Source of the DNA: Spirochaetales bacterium | GTDB lineage: Bacteria; Spirochaetota; Spirochaetia; DSM-2461 | Length of the DNA stretch: 39,532 bases | Assembly (NCBI GenBank): GCA_022360655.1 | Contig: JAKSCK010000254.1 | Location: 1 to 39,532, forward strand | Direction: 5' to 3' | Part shown: one piece after another, positions 31,370 through 39,532 of the stretch | How the letters are laid out: the number at the start of each line of letters is the position of its first letter | Numbering within the stretch: position 1 is the stretch's first letter | Translations under genes and position numbers: made by a program | The notes under the pieces: generated by a model | Databases searched by the model: none | Told to the model about the DNA's origin: nothing | The model's input: only the letters and a program-made list of their open reading frames with translations

Positions 31370-31427
31370 CTGTTTAAATACCCCTTCGGGAGCATTCCGA
31401 AGGGGTCGATTTAAGGTTTTTAAACAG
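31370..31427 (-). terminator. Nested inverted repeat after the alpha/beta hydrolase gene
   Basis: The inner stem is CCCCTTCGG with CCGAAGGGG (31381-31389 and 31397-31405). The outer arms CTGTTTAAA and TTTAAACAG (31370-31378 and 31419-31427) also pair exactly. On the minus strand it reads CTTAAATCGACCCC before the stem and TATTTAAA after it. It lies about 45 bases after the hydrolase stop. Confidence 0.82.
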
Positions 31428-31470
31428 CGAATGGACCAACCATCCTTGTTCTAAGTCGTTTCAAACGGCA

Positions 31471-32355
31471 TTAGGAGTAAAGTGATGCGGTTTTTGGGAG
31501 TTTCTGCGTATTTTCCGTGGACGGCTCAATTTCTTGGGATGCATGGGGTGGAGAGAGCTGAGAAGTGAGCCAATCCCCGACGGTTTGTGCCACGCGCTCC
31601 CGTTCTTTGCCTTGGGGTATGGAATGACCGCAGCCACTCACCTCTAAGCTTGTGTTGAGTCCTTCAGGCAACCGCTTGATGAGTTGTTCTCGGGCTTTGA
31701 TGGAAACCGAATCATCATCATCCGAGAACACGCCCATGGCGGGGGTGTACACCTTGGGGAGAAGACGCTGAGTTTCCTTAGCCAAGAGGCTGAGCTGGGC
31801 CAGGCTGCGTACATCCCTGTGACTCCAGTAGCGTCGGCCATGTTCTCGAGTATCCGCATTGTCCTTTGGATTAGGGGTCCAATCTGTTTTGATGACCGGG
31901 AGTAACCGTGCAAAGGGAGCGATATATGGTGTGAATGGAATACTGGGATGGGTCATCACAAGGGCTGGCGCCAAGAGGACCAGGGCCTGGGCATCCACGG
32001 TGGCGGCCAGATCCAAGGCCAAGAGGCCGCCCATGGAATAGCCCACTATGGCGGCTTGACGGTAATGGGAACGGAGTTCTAGCCAAGAATCATAGACCCG
32101 CCTACGCCAGTGACTGCGGTGCAAGGTGCCCAGGTCTTCCATATCTGTTCCTGAACCTGGCAGACGGGGAACAGAAACGGCATAGCCCCGGGAAGCCAGG
32201 GATTGGGCCAGAAATCGCATGTCTTCGCTGCGCCCTGTATAACCATGAATCAGTAAAATCCCTGCTGTGGCCCCTTCTGGATGGATTTCAAAGGGACGAG
32301 CCCCATGTAGAACGGCAGGGGCTTCCCGGGTGATTCGCTTTTTGGCGCTGGTCAT
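31471..32355 (-). CDS. Alpha/beta hydrolase (monoacylglycerol lipase/esterase-like)
   Basis: This is a serine hydrolase of 294 residues. It has the oxyanion HG motif LLIHGYTGRSEDM (about 35-47), the nucleophile elbow GYSMGG (about 96-101), the acid in FSDDDDSVS and the catalytic histidine in SGCGHSIP. The arrangement fits carboxylesterases and monoacylglycerol lipases. The C-terminal 40 residues (SQLSPPHASQEIEPSTENTQ) are disordered and dispensable-looking. Its ATG overlaps the stop of the upstream acyl-CoA synthetase (ATGA), which suggests a linked task. Release of fatty acids by the hydrolase followed by CoA activation is a natural reading, but it is inference. Confidence 0.9.
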   Translation of the reverse strand: MTSAKKRITREAPAVLHGARPFEIHPEGATAGILLIHGYTGRSEDMRFLAQSLASRGYAVSVPRLPGSGTDMEDLGTLHRSHWRRRVYDSWLELRSHYRQAAIVGYSMGGLLALDLAATVDAQALVLLAPALVMTHPSIPFTPYIAPFARLLPVIKTDWTPNPKDNADTREHGRRYWSHRDVRSLAQLSLLAKETQRLLPKVYTPAMGVFSDDDDSVSIKAREQLIKRLPEGLNTSLEVSGCGHSIPQGKERERVAQTVGDWLTSQLSPPHASQEIEPSTENTQKLPKTASLYS

Positions 32356-34100
32356 ACTTCAACCGTTTCCTGAGAATCATTGGCCAGGTTTTTTTCCACA
32401 ACTTGGCGTTTGATTTTTCGGGTGGAGGTCATGGGGAGGGCATCAGCACTGAAGCGGATTCTGTTGATGCGTTTGTAGGCCAGCAATTCTTTATTCACGG
32501 ATTTCACGGAATGAATGATGTCATGGTGAATCATCTCCGTTTCATAAATCCCCAGGCTGTCAAAATGGTCTTTGCTGGGGAAGATGACGGCTTCAATACC
32601 TTCGGCGCGGGTGGCCTGGTTGGCCACATAGCCACGAATCATGATTTGTTCAATTTGATGGAAGAGTTGGAAGTGGTCTTCCACCTCTTCAGGGAACACA
32701 TTCTTTCCCCCCTCTGTGACAATGAGGTTTTTGCTTCGGCCTGTGAGGTAGAGATAGTTGTCTTTATCCAGATACCCTAAGTCTCCTGTACGCAGCCACC
32801 CTTCATCATCAAAGAGTTCTTCCGTGGCCTCTGGGTTTTTCCAGTAACCCTGGCAGCAGGTGGGGCCTTTGATGCAGACTTCGCCAATCCCTTCCTCATC
32901 TGGATTTGCAATTTTCATTTCCAGGAGGGGGAAAACTTTTCCCACGGATTTGGTTTTAAATGCATGGGCTGGATTGAGGGTGGAAATGGGAGCCGTTTCT
33001 GTCATTCCATAGCCTTGAACAAAGTCCAAACCCAGTTCTTGGTAACGAAGGAAGGTTTCTGGAGCTAAAGGACCACCACCAGAAATCAAGTATTTGAGGT
33101 TGTAGAGATTGGCTTTCTTGAGCAACAAATTTCCAAAGAGTTTTTTGCCAATATTCACCTTAAATACGGTCTTTACAAATCCACTGAAGCGCATGAGCAC
33201 ACCCACCAGCACATGGGCCACCAAGCCCTTGCTGCGCACCTGTTTCATCATGCCTTTGAGGATTTTATTAAAGAGCAGGGGAATGCCCATCATCATGGTG
33301 ACTTTGCCTTTTTCCAGATCTTTCATCATCTGACCAACAGAAAGACCTCCGGCAAACACCACCTCACAACCATGACAGATGCCTTCTAAAAACACCGCGG
33401 TCATGCAGTAGCTGTGATGCAACGGAAGGAGGGCATACCACACATCTTTTTGCTCGGCCACAAGAAAGTCAGGATGACAGGCCTGCCACACATCGGTGAT
33501 GAAGTTTTTATGGGTGAGCATTACACCCTTTTCATTTCCTGTTGTTCCAGATGTGAAAAGAATGGCTGCAAGGTCATCTTCTCCTAGATCCCAATTCTTT
33601 TGGGCCTGAGTTTGAGGAAGATCTGTGATGAAGGTGCCCATTCCCTGGGAGAGACTGACTTTGTGTTGCACACCACTTCCTTTGTTGCCCAAAACATCAT
33701 GTTTGTCTCCATCAGCAAAGAGGAAACGGGCCTCCACAAAGGAAATCAGTTTTTCTGCAGTTTCGATTTCCATCTGGACATCCAGAGGAACAATCACACC
33801 TCCAGCTTCCATGGTTCCAAGGTAAGCCAAGGCCCACCAAGGAGAATTCTTACCGGTCAGTACAACCCGGTCACCTTTTTTCAAACCATTGGAAATGAGC
33901 CATGAGGCAATACGAGCCGTTTGGACTTTGGCTTCTTCATACGTGATGTGAATTTCATCGGGAGAAAATTGAGTAAAGGCCACCTGCTTGGGGTAGAGGT
34001 GGGCAGAAAGGGCGAAGGATTCGGGAATTGTGGGCCATTCACCTTGAAAAAAATCGCCGCGGTAAGGGTTTAGAATGTCCCAAGAATTCTCTTTGGCCAT
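32352..34100 (-). CDS. Long-chain acyl-CoA synthetase (AMP-binding)
   Basis: This adenylate-forming enzyme of 582 residues activates a fatty acid to acyl-CoA with ATP. It has the P-loop LFTSGTTGNEKG, the HHSY segment, the A5 motif GYGMTETAPIS, the A7 motif WLRTGDLGYLDKDNYLYLTG and the GRSKNLIVTEGGKNVFPEEVE hinge. The C-terminal catalytic lysine is in TSTRKIKRQ. The substrate is probably a medium- or long-chain acid. I use the ATG at 34100, because GGAGG lies 5 bases before it; the frame from 34112 only adds four residues. It heads a two-gene unit with the alpha/beta hydrolase. It contains an insert-like basic stretch in the middle (GMMKQVRSKGLVAHVLVGV). Confidence 0.92.
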   Translation of the reverse strand: MAKENSWDILNPYRGDFFQGEWPTIPESFALSAHLYPKQVAFTQFSPDEIHITYEEAKVQTARIASWLISNGLKKGDRVVLTGKNSPWWALAYLGTMEAGGVIVPLDVQMEIETAEKLISFVEARFLFADGDKHDVLGNKGSGVQHKVSLSQGMGTFITDLPQTQAQKNWDLGEDDLAAILFTSGTTGNEKGVMLTHKNFITDVWQACHPDFLVAEQKDVWYALLPLHHSYCMTAVFLEGICHGCEVVFAGGLSVGQMMKDLEKGKVTMMMGIPLLFNKILKGMMKQVRSKGLVAHVLVGVLMRFSGFVKTVFKVNIGKKLFGNLLLKKANLYNLKYLISGGGPLAPETFLRYQELGLDFVQGYGMTETAPISTLNPAHAFKTKSVGKVFPLLEMKIANPDEEGIGEVCIKGPTCCQGYWKNPEATEELFDDEGWLRTGDLGYLDKDNYLYLTGRSKNLIVTEGGKNVFPEEVEDHFQLFHQIEQIMIRGYVANQATRAEGIEAVIFPSKDHFDSLGIYETEMIHHDIIHSVKSVNKELLAYKRINRIRFSADALPMTSTRKIKRQVVEKNLANDSQETVEV

Positions 34101-34218
34101 GAAAGCCTCCATCGTTTTTCACGAGATGAGGCCCATTATAGAGGAATGTTTCAGACTTGTAATCCTTCTATATGGGCAGATTTGGCGTCAGATAAAAAAA
34201 TTCTTGCTTATTAATAAT

Positions 34219-34243
34219 GGGGTTAAATCGACCCCTTCGGGGT
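34219..34243 (-). terminator. Shared-motif hairpin overlapping the rlmN stop codon
   Basis: On the minus strand ACCCC/GGGGT pair inside the last codons of rlmN. The following GGGGTCGATTTAACCCC can pair again (GGGG 34232-34235 with CCCC 34219-34222) and is followed by ATTATTAATAA. The stop codon TAA lies in the motif. Confidence 0.65.
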
Positions 34244-35269
34244 GGTCTCCTCTGTGGAATTTTGGAGACGGTCCTTGGTACTGAGCATTCCGCAGGCAGC
34301 GGAAATATCCAACCCACGACTTCTTCGAACCGTGGCCATGATTCCGCGGCGCTTTAGGTCGGCTTGGAAGGCTTCAATTCGAGATGCAGGGGAACTTTTG
34401 CCAGGAAAGTCTGGTATGGGGTGGTAAGGAATCAGATTGATGCGAGCACCAGTGCCTTCCAAAATGCGAGCCAGCTGAGCGGAGTGCTTGGGGCTGTCAT
34501 TCCACTGATCCAACATCAAGTATTCCACTGTCAGCCGACGTTTCCCAAGTTGTTCCTGCTTGAAGAATTGAAGCACCTGATTCATGGGATAGCGGCGTTC
34601 GGCGGGAATCAGTTGAGAGCGTTCCTCTGGGAATGGGGAATGGAGGGAGAGAGCCAAACGGCATTCACTTTGTTGAAGAACCTGTTCCAATCCTTCTATA
34701 ACGCCAATGGTGGAAACGGTGACCCGTTTGGGACTGAATCCATAGCCCCAATCGGCACAGAGAATTTCTAGGGCCGGGAGAAGGGCGTCCAGATTATCCA
34801 GGGGTTCTCCCATTCCCATAAAAACAAAATTGGTCACCTCGTTGGATTCCGGGAGACTGTGAAATTGATTGAGCACTTCCCTGGCAGTGAGGTTGGCCTG
34901 AAAGCCTTGCCGGGCTGTCATGCAAAAACGACAGCCACGTTGGCAGCCCACTTGGCTGGAGACACACAGTGTTCCTCGGCCATCTTCTGGAATCCATGCG
35001 GTTTCCACCCGCCGACCTTCCGGACCAAACAGATATTTTTTTGTTCCATCTTTGGATACGGCCACAGATGAGGGGGGCTGTAGACCAATTTCATAATCTT
35101 GAGCCAAAGAGTTGCGTGCGGCTTTGGAAAGATTGGTCATGGCATCAATGGATTCTGCACGATGCTTGTAGAGCCATTGAGCAATTTGCTTTGCCGTGAA
35201 GCGGGGCAGTGAGAGCTTGGAGGTGATTTCTTCAAGTTCTTTGAGGGTTTTTCCAAAGAGGGCTTCCAT
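34223..35269 (-). CDS. rlmN: RlmN, dual-specificity rRNA/tRNA adenine-C2 methyltransferase
   Basis: This radical SAM methyltransferase of 348 residues methylates A2503 of 23S rRNA and A37 of some tRNAs. The [4Fe-4S] motif is C-x3-C-x2-C (VGCQRGCRFC, Cys109/113/116). The two mechanistic cysteines are present at Cys102 (TLCVSS) and Cys326 (SAACGML). Other family marks are YLFGPEGRRVETAWIPEDGR, FMGMGEPLDN, RVTVSTIG, LALSLHSP and YLMLDQWND. The ATG at 35269 begins the family's N-terminus; the frame to 35296 adds nothing recognisable. The last six codons are formed from the shared hairpin motif (TPKGSI), an extension beyond the usual end. Confidence 0.95.
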   Translation of the reverse strand: MEALFGKTLKELEEITSKLSLPRFTAKQIAQWLYKHRAESIDAMTNLSKAARNSLAQDYEIGLQPPSSVAVSKDGTKKYLFGPEGRRVETAWIPEDGRGTLCVSSQVGCQRGCRFCMTARQGFQANLTAREVLNQFHSLPESNEVTNFVFMGMGEPLDNLDALLPALEILCADWGYGFSPKRVTVSTIGVIEGLEQVLQQSECRLALSLHSPFPEERSQLIPAERRYPMNQVLQFFKQEQLGKRRLTVEYLMLDQWNDSPKHSAQLARILEGTGARINLIPYHPIPDFPGKSSPASRIEAFQADLKRRGIMATVRRSRGLDISAACGMLSTKDRLQNSTEETTPKGSI

Positions 35270-35394
35270 GACAGTACTCCCAGTGCGTCCGTGCATCGGT
35301 TGGAATTCACGATGAACGGCATCAGTTGGTGGAATTTAGGTTTCTTGGTTCCAGAGGTCAAGCCCTGAAGACGGGATGAAAGAGGGGATGGATT

Positions 35395-36336
35395 CTAAAG
35401 CCGGCGCACAAGAAAGGCCTTTTTTTCCGGCATCAGCTGGGCTTCTTCTAAGGCGGCAAGGAAGCGCTTGGCATCGGTGGGATAACCGGCGGTGGCCTTG
35501 AGGCCAGGCAACTGTTTTTGCCAATAACGGTTAAACAATTCCATGGCCCGTTCTCGAAGATACTTGGCCATCATGGAAGCCAAGGCCACTTCAAGATATT
35601 GGGCATCCGCTCCCACCAAAAAAGAGACATAGGTGTTTCCTGCATTGTAGGCCGATCGTTTTGGACCTTCTTCCACAGACCGGAGTGGGGCTCCAGGCAT
35701 GAGCTCCATGAGCCATTCCCCGTAGTAACGTCGTCCTCCTTGCCGGTCTACAGTGACATGCCGTTGATGCTCTTCTTGCAGGAGAGCAGGGGCCAGGAGT
35801 GGGGAAATGATGGAACGCAAGGCTCCAGCCTTGCCCTGATGCGCATCCAGTTCATCATTGAAGAGCGAAGCAGGAACAAAGCGAGCCTGGGGGCGGGCCA
35901 ATTGGATGTTTTGCTTTTCCAAAAGCCGTATCAGTTTGGCACAAACCCCATCATCAGGGGGCGCCGGAATCATAACCTCCTCCCACCCAGACATCCAGGG
36001 AGTGCGACCCGTGGTGATGGGGTCGATCTGAAGAGGACAAATTGCACGAAGGAGACTGGCCAGACTGCAGGGAAGGGCCACACCTGCGGCAGTGAGAAAC
36101 GCGGTGACAGACCGTTCAAGAGTGGAGAGGCCTGTTCGTGGATTGTAGAGTTTTTTGCTATCACCAACGGGAAGACGATGGGGCACCCCTGTTTCAGAGC
36201 TGACCACGCTTTTCAGCTTGGTGTAAAGATTGGGTGGTTTATCCCCATGCTCCTTCAGGTGGAAGGAGATGGAAACGGCACAAAAAGGACCCAGATTTGG
36301 GCCGAGTGCGGCCTCATCAATGCCAGTCAGTATCAT
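35395..36336 (-). CDS. RNase HII-like protein, long form
   Basis: This 313-residue protein has an RNase H2-type fold. The N-terminal active-site motif reads GIDEAALGPNLGP (Asp7, Glu8) instead of GIDEAGRGPLAGP. The next motif GDSKKLYN (from 58) matches DSKKL. Later come VTVDRQGGRRYYGEW with a conserved aspartate, and VALASMMAKYLRERAMELFN, corresponding to the ASIxAKxxRD helix. About 100 residues between DSKKL and VTVD have no match in ordinary RNase HII. Related long proteins with DEAGYGPNLGP starts occur in other phyla, and their role is undefined. It could act on RNA-DNA hybrids, but the extended middle suggests a special substrate. Its start overlaps the GH36-like stop by ATGA. Confidence 0.75.
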   Translation of the reverse strand: MILTGIDEAALGPNLGPFCAVSISFHLKEHGDKPPNLYTKLKSVVSSETGVPHRLPVGDSKKLYNPRTGLSTLERSVTAFLTAAGVALPCSLASLLRAICPLQIDPITTGRTPWMSGWEEVMIPAPPDDGVCAKLIRLLEKQNIQLARPQARFVPASLFNDELDAHQGKAGALRSIISPLLAPALLQEEHQRHVTVDRQGGRRYYGEWLMELMPGAPLRSVEEGPKRSAYNAGNTYVSFLVGADAQYLEVALASMMAKYLRERAMELFNRYWQKQLPGLKATAGYPTDAKRFLAALEEAQLMPEKKAFLVRRL

Positions 36337-38090
36337 CCTTTGAACAACCGATGGCCTCTTGGAGGAAGCACCACATGGATTTCTGGACTATTGAAAGCAG
36401 CACCGGCTTCTGCTGATTTGAGGGCAGAGGCACCAAGACGAGATTTAAGAAGTTCTGTGCTGAGTGTGATTCCGGCCCGTTTTTCAGAAAAATTGAAGAG
36501 AGCCACCCAGCCTCGAGCATTGCGAATCACGAGAGGAGGACGTTTTCCCTTGTCTGTTGTTTGTGCCATATGGACGCGTCCATCCCGGGAATCGGCAAAA
36601 AGGTCATAGGCTTTTCGAAGACGATGCGCTCGCTCTTCATTCAATTTCATCGGATTTCCGGTGAACATCAGCACGCCACAGGTGAGAGCCGCGGCATCCA
36701 AGAGAGCATCACGCCCAGAGTCTTCTGGTCCTTCCACTAAGGCGGCAGGCAGAAGGCCGGAGGCATTGAGTCGTCCGCCTTCATTCCATGGAGCGTTGGC
36801 CAAGAGAGCTTCGGCGGATTGGGTGGCGGATCGAGGTTGGGAGAGACAGGGAGGGGCCACGGTGCGGGCCTGCCCTAAGGCCAGGGGACCGGCCACAGGG
36901 GCATCGGTGGTGATGATAGCGGCACTGGGTATGGTGTTACTGAGAAGGTGACGAACCTGTTGGGCCAGATCTGAGGTTCCCAGTTCAGGGTTGCTGCGGA
37001 GTCCTGGGAGCAATGCATCGCTGATTCGTTCCAGAATGAAGAGCTGGAAACCCCATTGGCGATGGGCCATTTCCAGGGTTTTTCGAATGTGTTCAACAAC
37101 CTCTGGATGCGTGACATCCAGAATAAGGGCTGTGTCTCGAGGGTTTACATAACCCTGGGTGGTGAGGATTTTTTGAGAACTGTTTTGGACAAACCAATCA
37201 GGGTGCTCCAGGGCTATGGTGGATTTTCGAGAGGCGAGAAAGGGGGCAAATCGGAGAGCAGGCTGAATGGCACTGGAGCGAATGGTGCGGGATATACCAC
37301 TCATGCGATCTCTAAAATCCTGGGTGGGCCTGAGCCAGTCTCCAACAGACATGGCGTATTGAGGACCCAAGGCAAACCATTCTGGGGCCAAACCGCTTTT
37401 TCGTAGGGTTGCGATGGTGCTTTGAAGAACTTGGGGAGAGGAAATCTCCTGGTCTCCGCACCAGCCAATGCGCATGCTGGCCAGAGGGGGTTGAAGCGTT
37501 GTGGGAGTCCATCGTCGACGCCAAGAGGTGACGGCCTGTATTCGAGGGCTTCGAGTGACCGTGATGGGTGTGAGGCTAATGCTTTGACCAGGTTGCAGTC
37601 TTTTGCCCACAGGCCAACAGATGAGAAGGGAATGGCGTTTGGGACGGCAATAAAAATTCACAGCACCTGTATGAGGAGGATTCACATGGAGAAAGAGCCC
37701 CTCGGAATCCTGATTTTCTCCCATCCACAGGGCCCAACTTCCTTTTCTGCTCCGGCCTTGGCTGAGTGTTCCAGCCGCAGGTTGCCGAAGATGAGAGGCG
37801 GCGCCAGCATGTTCTCCTTCAGTCCATAGAATGATCTGGCCAGCGGGTTTTGGGCTTCGATAGTGAAGTTGGATGGAAAGCTCTCGAACATAGGTGGGCT
37901 CTGAACCAATGTGGGTGAGCGCAGCTTGTATGCCTGTTCCCTGCCATGAGGTGGTGATGGTGAAACCCTCAAGGGAGGTCTTTGTTTCTCGAACGCCTTC
38001 GCCAAAACGGGTTGTTTCTTTCAGGCAGCGTTGATTGTTTGGATGAGTAAAAAGGGAGAATGCAACACCTGATGGTGGGAATTTAATCAT
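36333..38090 (-). CDS. GH36-like protein with missing catalytic residues
   Basis: This 585-residue protein follows the plan of bacterial alpha-galactosidases (GH36). It has an N-terminal beta-sandwich (about 1-205), a TIM barrel (about 207-510) and a short C-terminal beta domain. Barrel landmarks are IGWCG (208-212), VGDWL (249-253), RFAPFLASRKS and LEHPDWFVQ (280-302), and LILDVTHPEV (322-331). The strand that carries the nucleophile in GH36 (K-x-D-F) reads FILERISDAL (351-360), and the acid/base aspartate after GQAR is replaced (TVAPP). It has no signal peptide. I infer a non-hydrolytic or strongly altered member. It is co-transcribed with the RNase HII-like gene (four-base overlap). Confidence 0.72.
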   Translation of the reverse strand: MIKFPPSGVAFSLFTHPNNQRCLKETTRFGEGVRETKTSLEGFTITTSWQGTGIQAALTHIGSEPTYVRELSIQLHYRSPKPAGQIILWTEGEHAGAASHLRQPAAGTLSQGRSRKGSWALWMGENQDSEGLFLHVNPPHTGAVNFYCRPKRHSLLICWPVGKRLQPGQSISLTPITVTRSPRIQAVTSWRRRWTPTTLQPPLASMRIGWCGDQEISSPQVLQSTIATLRKSGLAPEWFALGPQYAMSVGDWLRPTQDFRDRMSGISRTIRSSAIQPALRFAPFLASRKSTIALEHPDWFVQNSSQKILTTQGYVNPRDTALILDVTHPEVVEHIRKTLEMAHRQWGFQLFILERISDALLPGLRSNPELGTSDLAQQVRHLLSNTIPSAAIITTDAPVAGPLALGQARTVAPPCLSQPRSATQSAEALLANAPWNEGGRLNASGLLPAALVEGPEDSGRDALLDAAALTCGVLMFTGNPMKLNEERAHRLRKAYDLFADSRDGRVHMAQTTDKGKRPPLVIRNARGWVALFNFSEKRAGITLSTELLKSRLGASALKSAEAGAAFNSPEIHVVLPPRGHRLFKG

Positions 38091-38360
38091 GGGGCGGTCT
38101 CCTGAAGTCTTCTCCCAGCATACTGTGGGGATGCAACCGGGACCAGGGTATCATTAAATTTTGGACTTGGAGCAGGGGGCAAGGTCTACTGGTACAACAC
38201 AGCCAAATGATACGGAATGGCGCTCGTATCCGGTCCTTGCCCTTGAAGTGCTTTGAATAGGGTAATAAAGAAGAGAACAGGGTGAGATTTTTGGGAATCT
38301 GAGAATAAATGCCTATGGAGCACAGAATTTCATGGAGGAAGTAACGATAATAAAAAGGTC

Positions 38361-39532
38361 ATGAAAAAGGTGATATTCCTTTTCATCGTGATGGTTTTGC
38401 TTCCTCTTGCCTCTTCAGCACAGGATGAAAAGACAGAAGAATGGCAATCAGATTTGCTTCGAGGGGATGGGTATGCCCAATCAGGAGATGCCGATGCTGC
38501 ATGGTTGTTCTATGAACGATCCATGGCAAAGGGTTTGGATGATGGTAAAGCCCTCTTCCGGGTGGCACAGGCCTATGACCGACAGCGCCTTTATGGCAAT
38601 CCAGACTTTGGTGAAGTACTTTACAGTGTGGCTGCTCGCTTCCTTCAGGAACAAGACCCCCAATCACCTGAATTCGAAGAGGCTTTGATTCAATCTGGCA
38701 CCCTTGGAGTGGCTGACCAAAGAATCCTTCGTCGGGCCTATTCTCACTTTGGCGGACGCCCTCCTCATAGGCCTTTCCCCTATTTCACCTTGGACTACTG
38801 GAAGGAACGATTCTCACAAAACCGTATGTCTTCTGAACCGCATGCCATGGATGAGCATCCTCAAGAAATGGATGACAATTCGGCCATGACATCCATGGAT
38901 CCCATGGAAGCTTCAAGAAGAGTTCTTTCCCCCTTGCGCTTTTTGAAACAACAGTTCCATGTGCTGAGAACAGGCTGGCATGTTTGGAAGAGTTCTGGAC
39001 AACGAGTTTTTTGGGCCTGGCTTCAAGTGCATTGGAAAGAGGCCATGGTGGCCTACACCCTGTTGAGTGCTTTGACGGGAATTCTACTCCCTGCCGTTTT
39101 AGGATATTCGGTGGCCCGAGAAGGCCGGAAAAGTTATGTGGCAGCCTATCTCTTCCTTCTTCATTGGGGACCTTTGGGAATTCATCGATTTTACCTTGGT
39201 CGATGGAAAACCGCCCTTCTGTGGTTATTCACAGGAGGTTTCTTTGGCCTTGGGTTGTTCCTTGATCTCTTTCTCACCGGAACCTATGTTCGAGTGTGGA
39301 ATGAAGACCATCGAGGGGAACGGAACTCGACACGGTCTCACTCATCTCCAAGGGGAAGCTCTTCAAGATCTTTAAAAAAAGGTCAATCGATAAAGAAATT
39401 GGGAAAGCCTCAGGGGATGTCCTCTCAAAAAGAGTCGCGTCAAAGTAAAAAAGCTTTGAGGCAAAGAACCAAACAGAGTCACAAATCACGCTCGGGAAAA
39501 TCCAAAAAGAAGCGTCAATCTGAAGGTTCGGA
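38361..39532 (+). CDS. Secreted/membrane TM2-domain protein with Sel1/TPR-like head (3' truncated)
   Basis: This frame stays open to the window edge, giving at least 390 residues. It starts with a signal peptide (MKKVIFLFIVMVLLPLASSA), followed by a Sel1/TPR-like helical hairpin (SGDADAAWLFYERSMAKGLDDGKALFRVA, residues 41-69). A linker rich in methionine, aspartate and proline follows (155-185). A membrane helix lies at about 228-251, then a TM2 domain at about 258-307 with its hallmark GIHRFYLGR and a conserved Asp302. The tail from 318 onward is extremely basic and serine-rich (KKKRQSEGS at the edge). The function is unknown; TM2 proteins often sit beside secretion or stress modules. AAAAGGTC precedes the ATG, which is weak. 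The 270 bases upstream hold no other gene. Confidence 0.82.
   Translation, partial: MKKVIFLFIVMVLLPLASSAQDEKTEEWQSDLLRGDGYAQSGDADAAWLFYERSMAKGLDDGKALFRVAQAYDRQRLYGNPDFGEVLYSVAARFLQEQDPQSPEFEEALIQSGTLGVADQRILRRAYSHFGGRPPHRPFPYFTLDYWKERFSQNRMSSEPHAMDEHPQEMDDNSAMTSMDPMEASRRVLSPLRFLKQQFHVLRTGWHVWKSSGQRVFWAWLQVHWKEAMVAYTLLSALTGILLPAVLGYSVAREGRKSYVAAYLFLLHWGPLGIHRFYLGRWKTALLWLFTGGFFGLGLFLDLFLTGTYVRVWNEDHRGERNSTRSHSSPRGSSSRSLKKGQSIKKLGKPQGMSSQKESRQSKKALRQRTKQSHKSRSGKSKKKRQSEGS

Overview
This window looks like chromosomal DNA from an anaerobic bacterium with two membranes, most likely a spirochaete (inference, no database search). Anaerobic metabolism is suggested by an electron-bifurcating NfnAB pair and a B12-dependent mutase. 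An outer membrane is suggested by lipoprotein signals and a small barrel-like protein. The spirochaete assignment rests on the NusG-domain-II/Gx-transporter pair, the KVDGATKE-type aminotransferase, a LysM-like membrane protein and the overall gene mix. Base composition is near 50% GC throughout. I see no rRNA, tRNA, CRISPR array, insertion sequence or phage gene.

Layout. 0.09-3.4 kb: a plus-strand run of WG-repeat lipoprotein, pyrC, hisA and a HisIE-like protein whose HisI half has decayed, ending at a clear terminator. 3.5-4.5 kb: two small genes of unknown role. 4.6-9.45 kb: a tight six-gene minus-strand operon (KAS III, VOC/epimerase-like, SDR, NTF2-like, B12-binding sigma subunit, glutamate-mutase-like epsilon subunit). 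This is the most unusual part of the window, because the mutase keeps its B12 motif but has lost most residues that hold glutamate. 9.7-12.1 kb: nfnA-nfnB. 12.4-15.9 kb: a phosphoglycerate-mutase-like metalloenzyme, a class I aminotransferase and a secreted GIN-domain protein behind a textbook sigma-54 promoter. 16-22.4 kb: a chemoreceptor, a PlsC acyltransferase fused to a zinc ribbon, a DUF819 membrane protein, a PGPGW-type membrane protein and a Calx-beta lipoprotein.

22.5-27.8 kb: a sugar ABC importer (binding protein and two permeases, no ATPase) with a divergent LacI-family regulator. Two palindromes lie at and just after the predicted start of the importer transcript. 27.8-30.7 kb: an outer-membrane-like protein, then a four-gene overlapping run (NusG domain II, Gx transporter, EcfT-like protein, RluA pseudouridine synthase). 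30.7-38.1 kb, all minus: LysM-like protein, alpha/beta hydrolase overlapping an acyl-CoA synthetase, rlmN, an RNase HII-like protein and an overlapping GH36-like protein that lacks its catalytic residues. 38.4 kb to the end: a TM2-domain protein cut by the window edge.

A second genome-level signal is a family of GC hairpins at gene 3' ends whose stems are flanked by a shared TAAATCGACCCC word. In two genes the hairpin lies inside the last codons.
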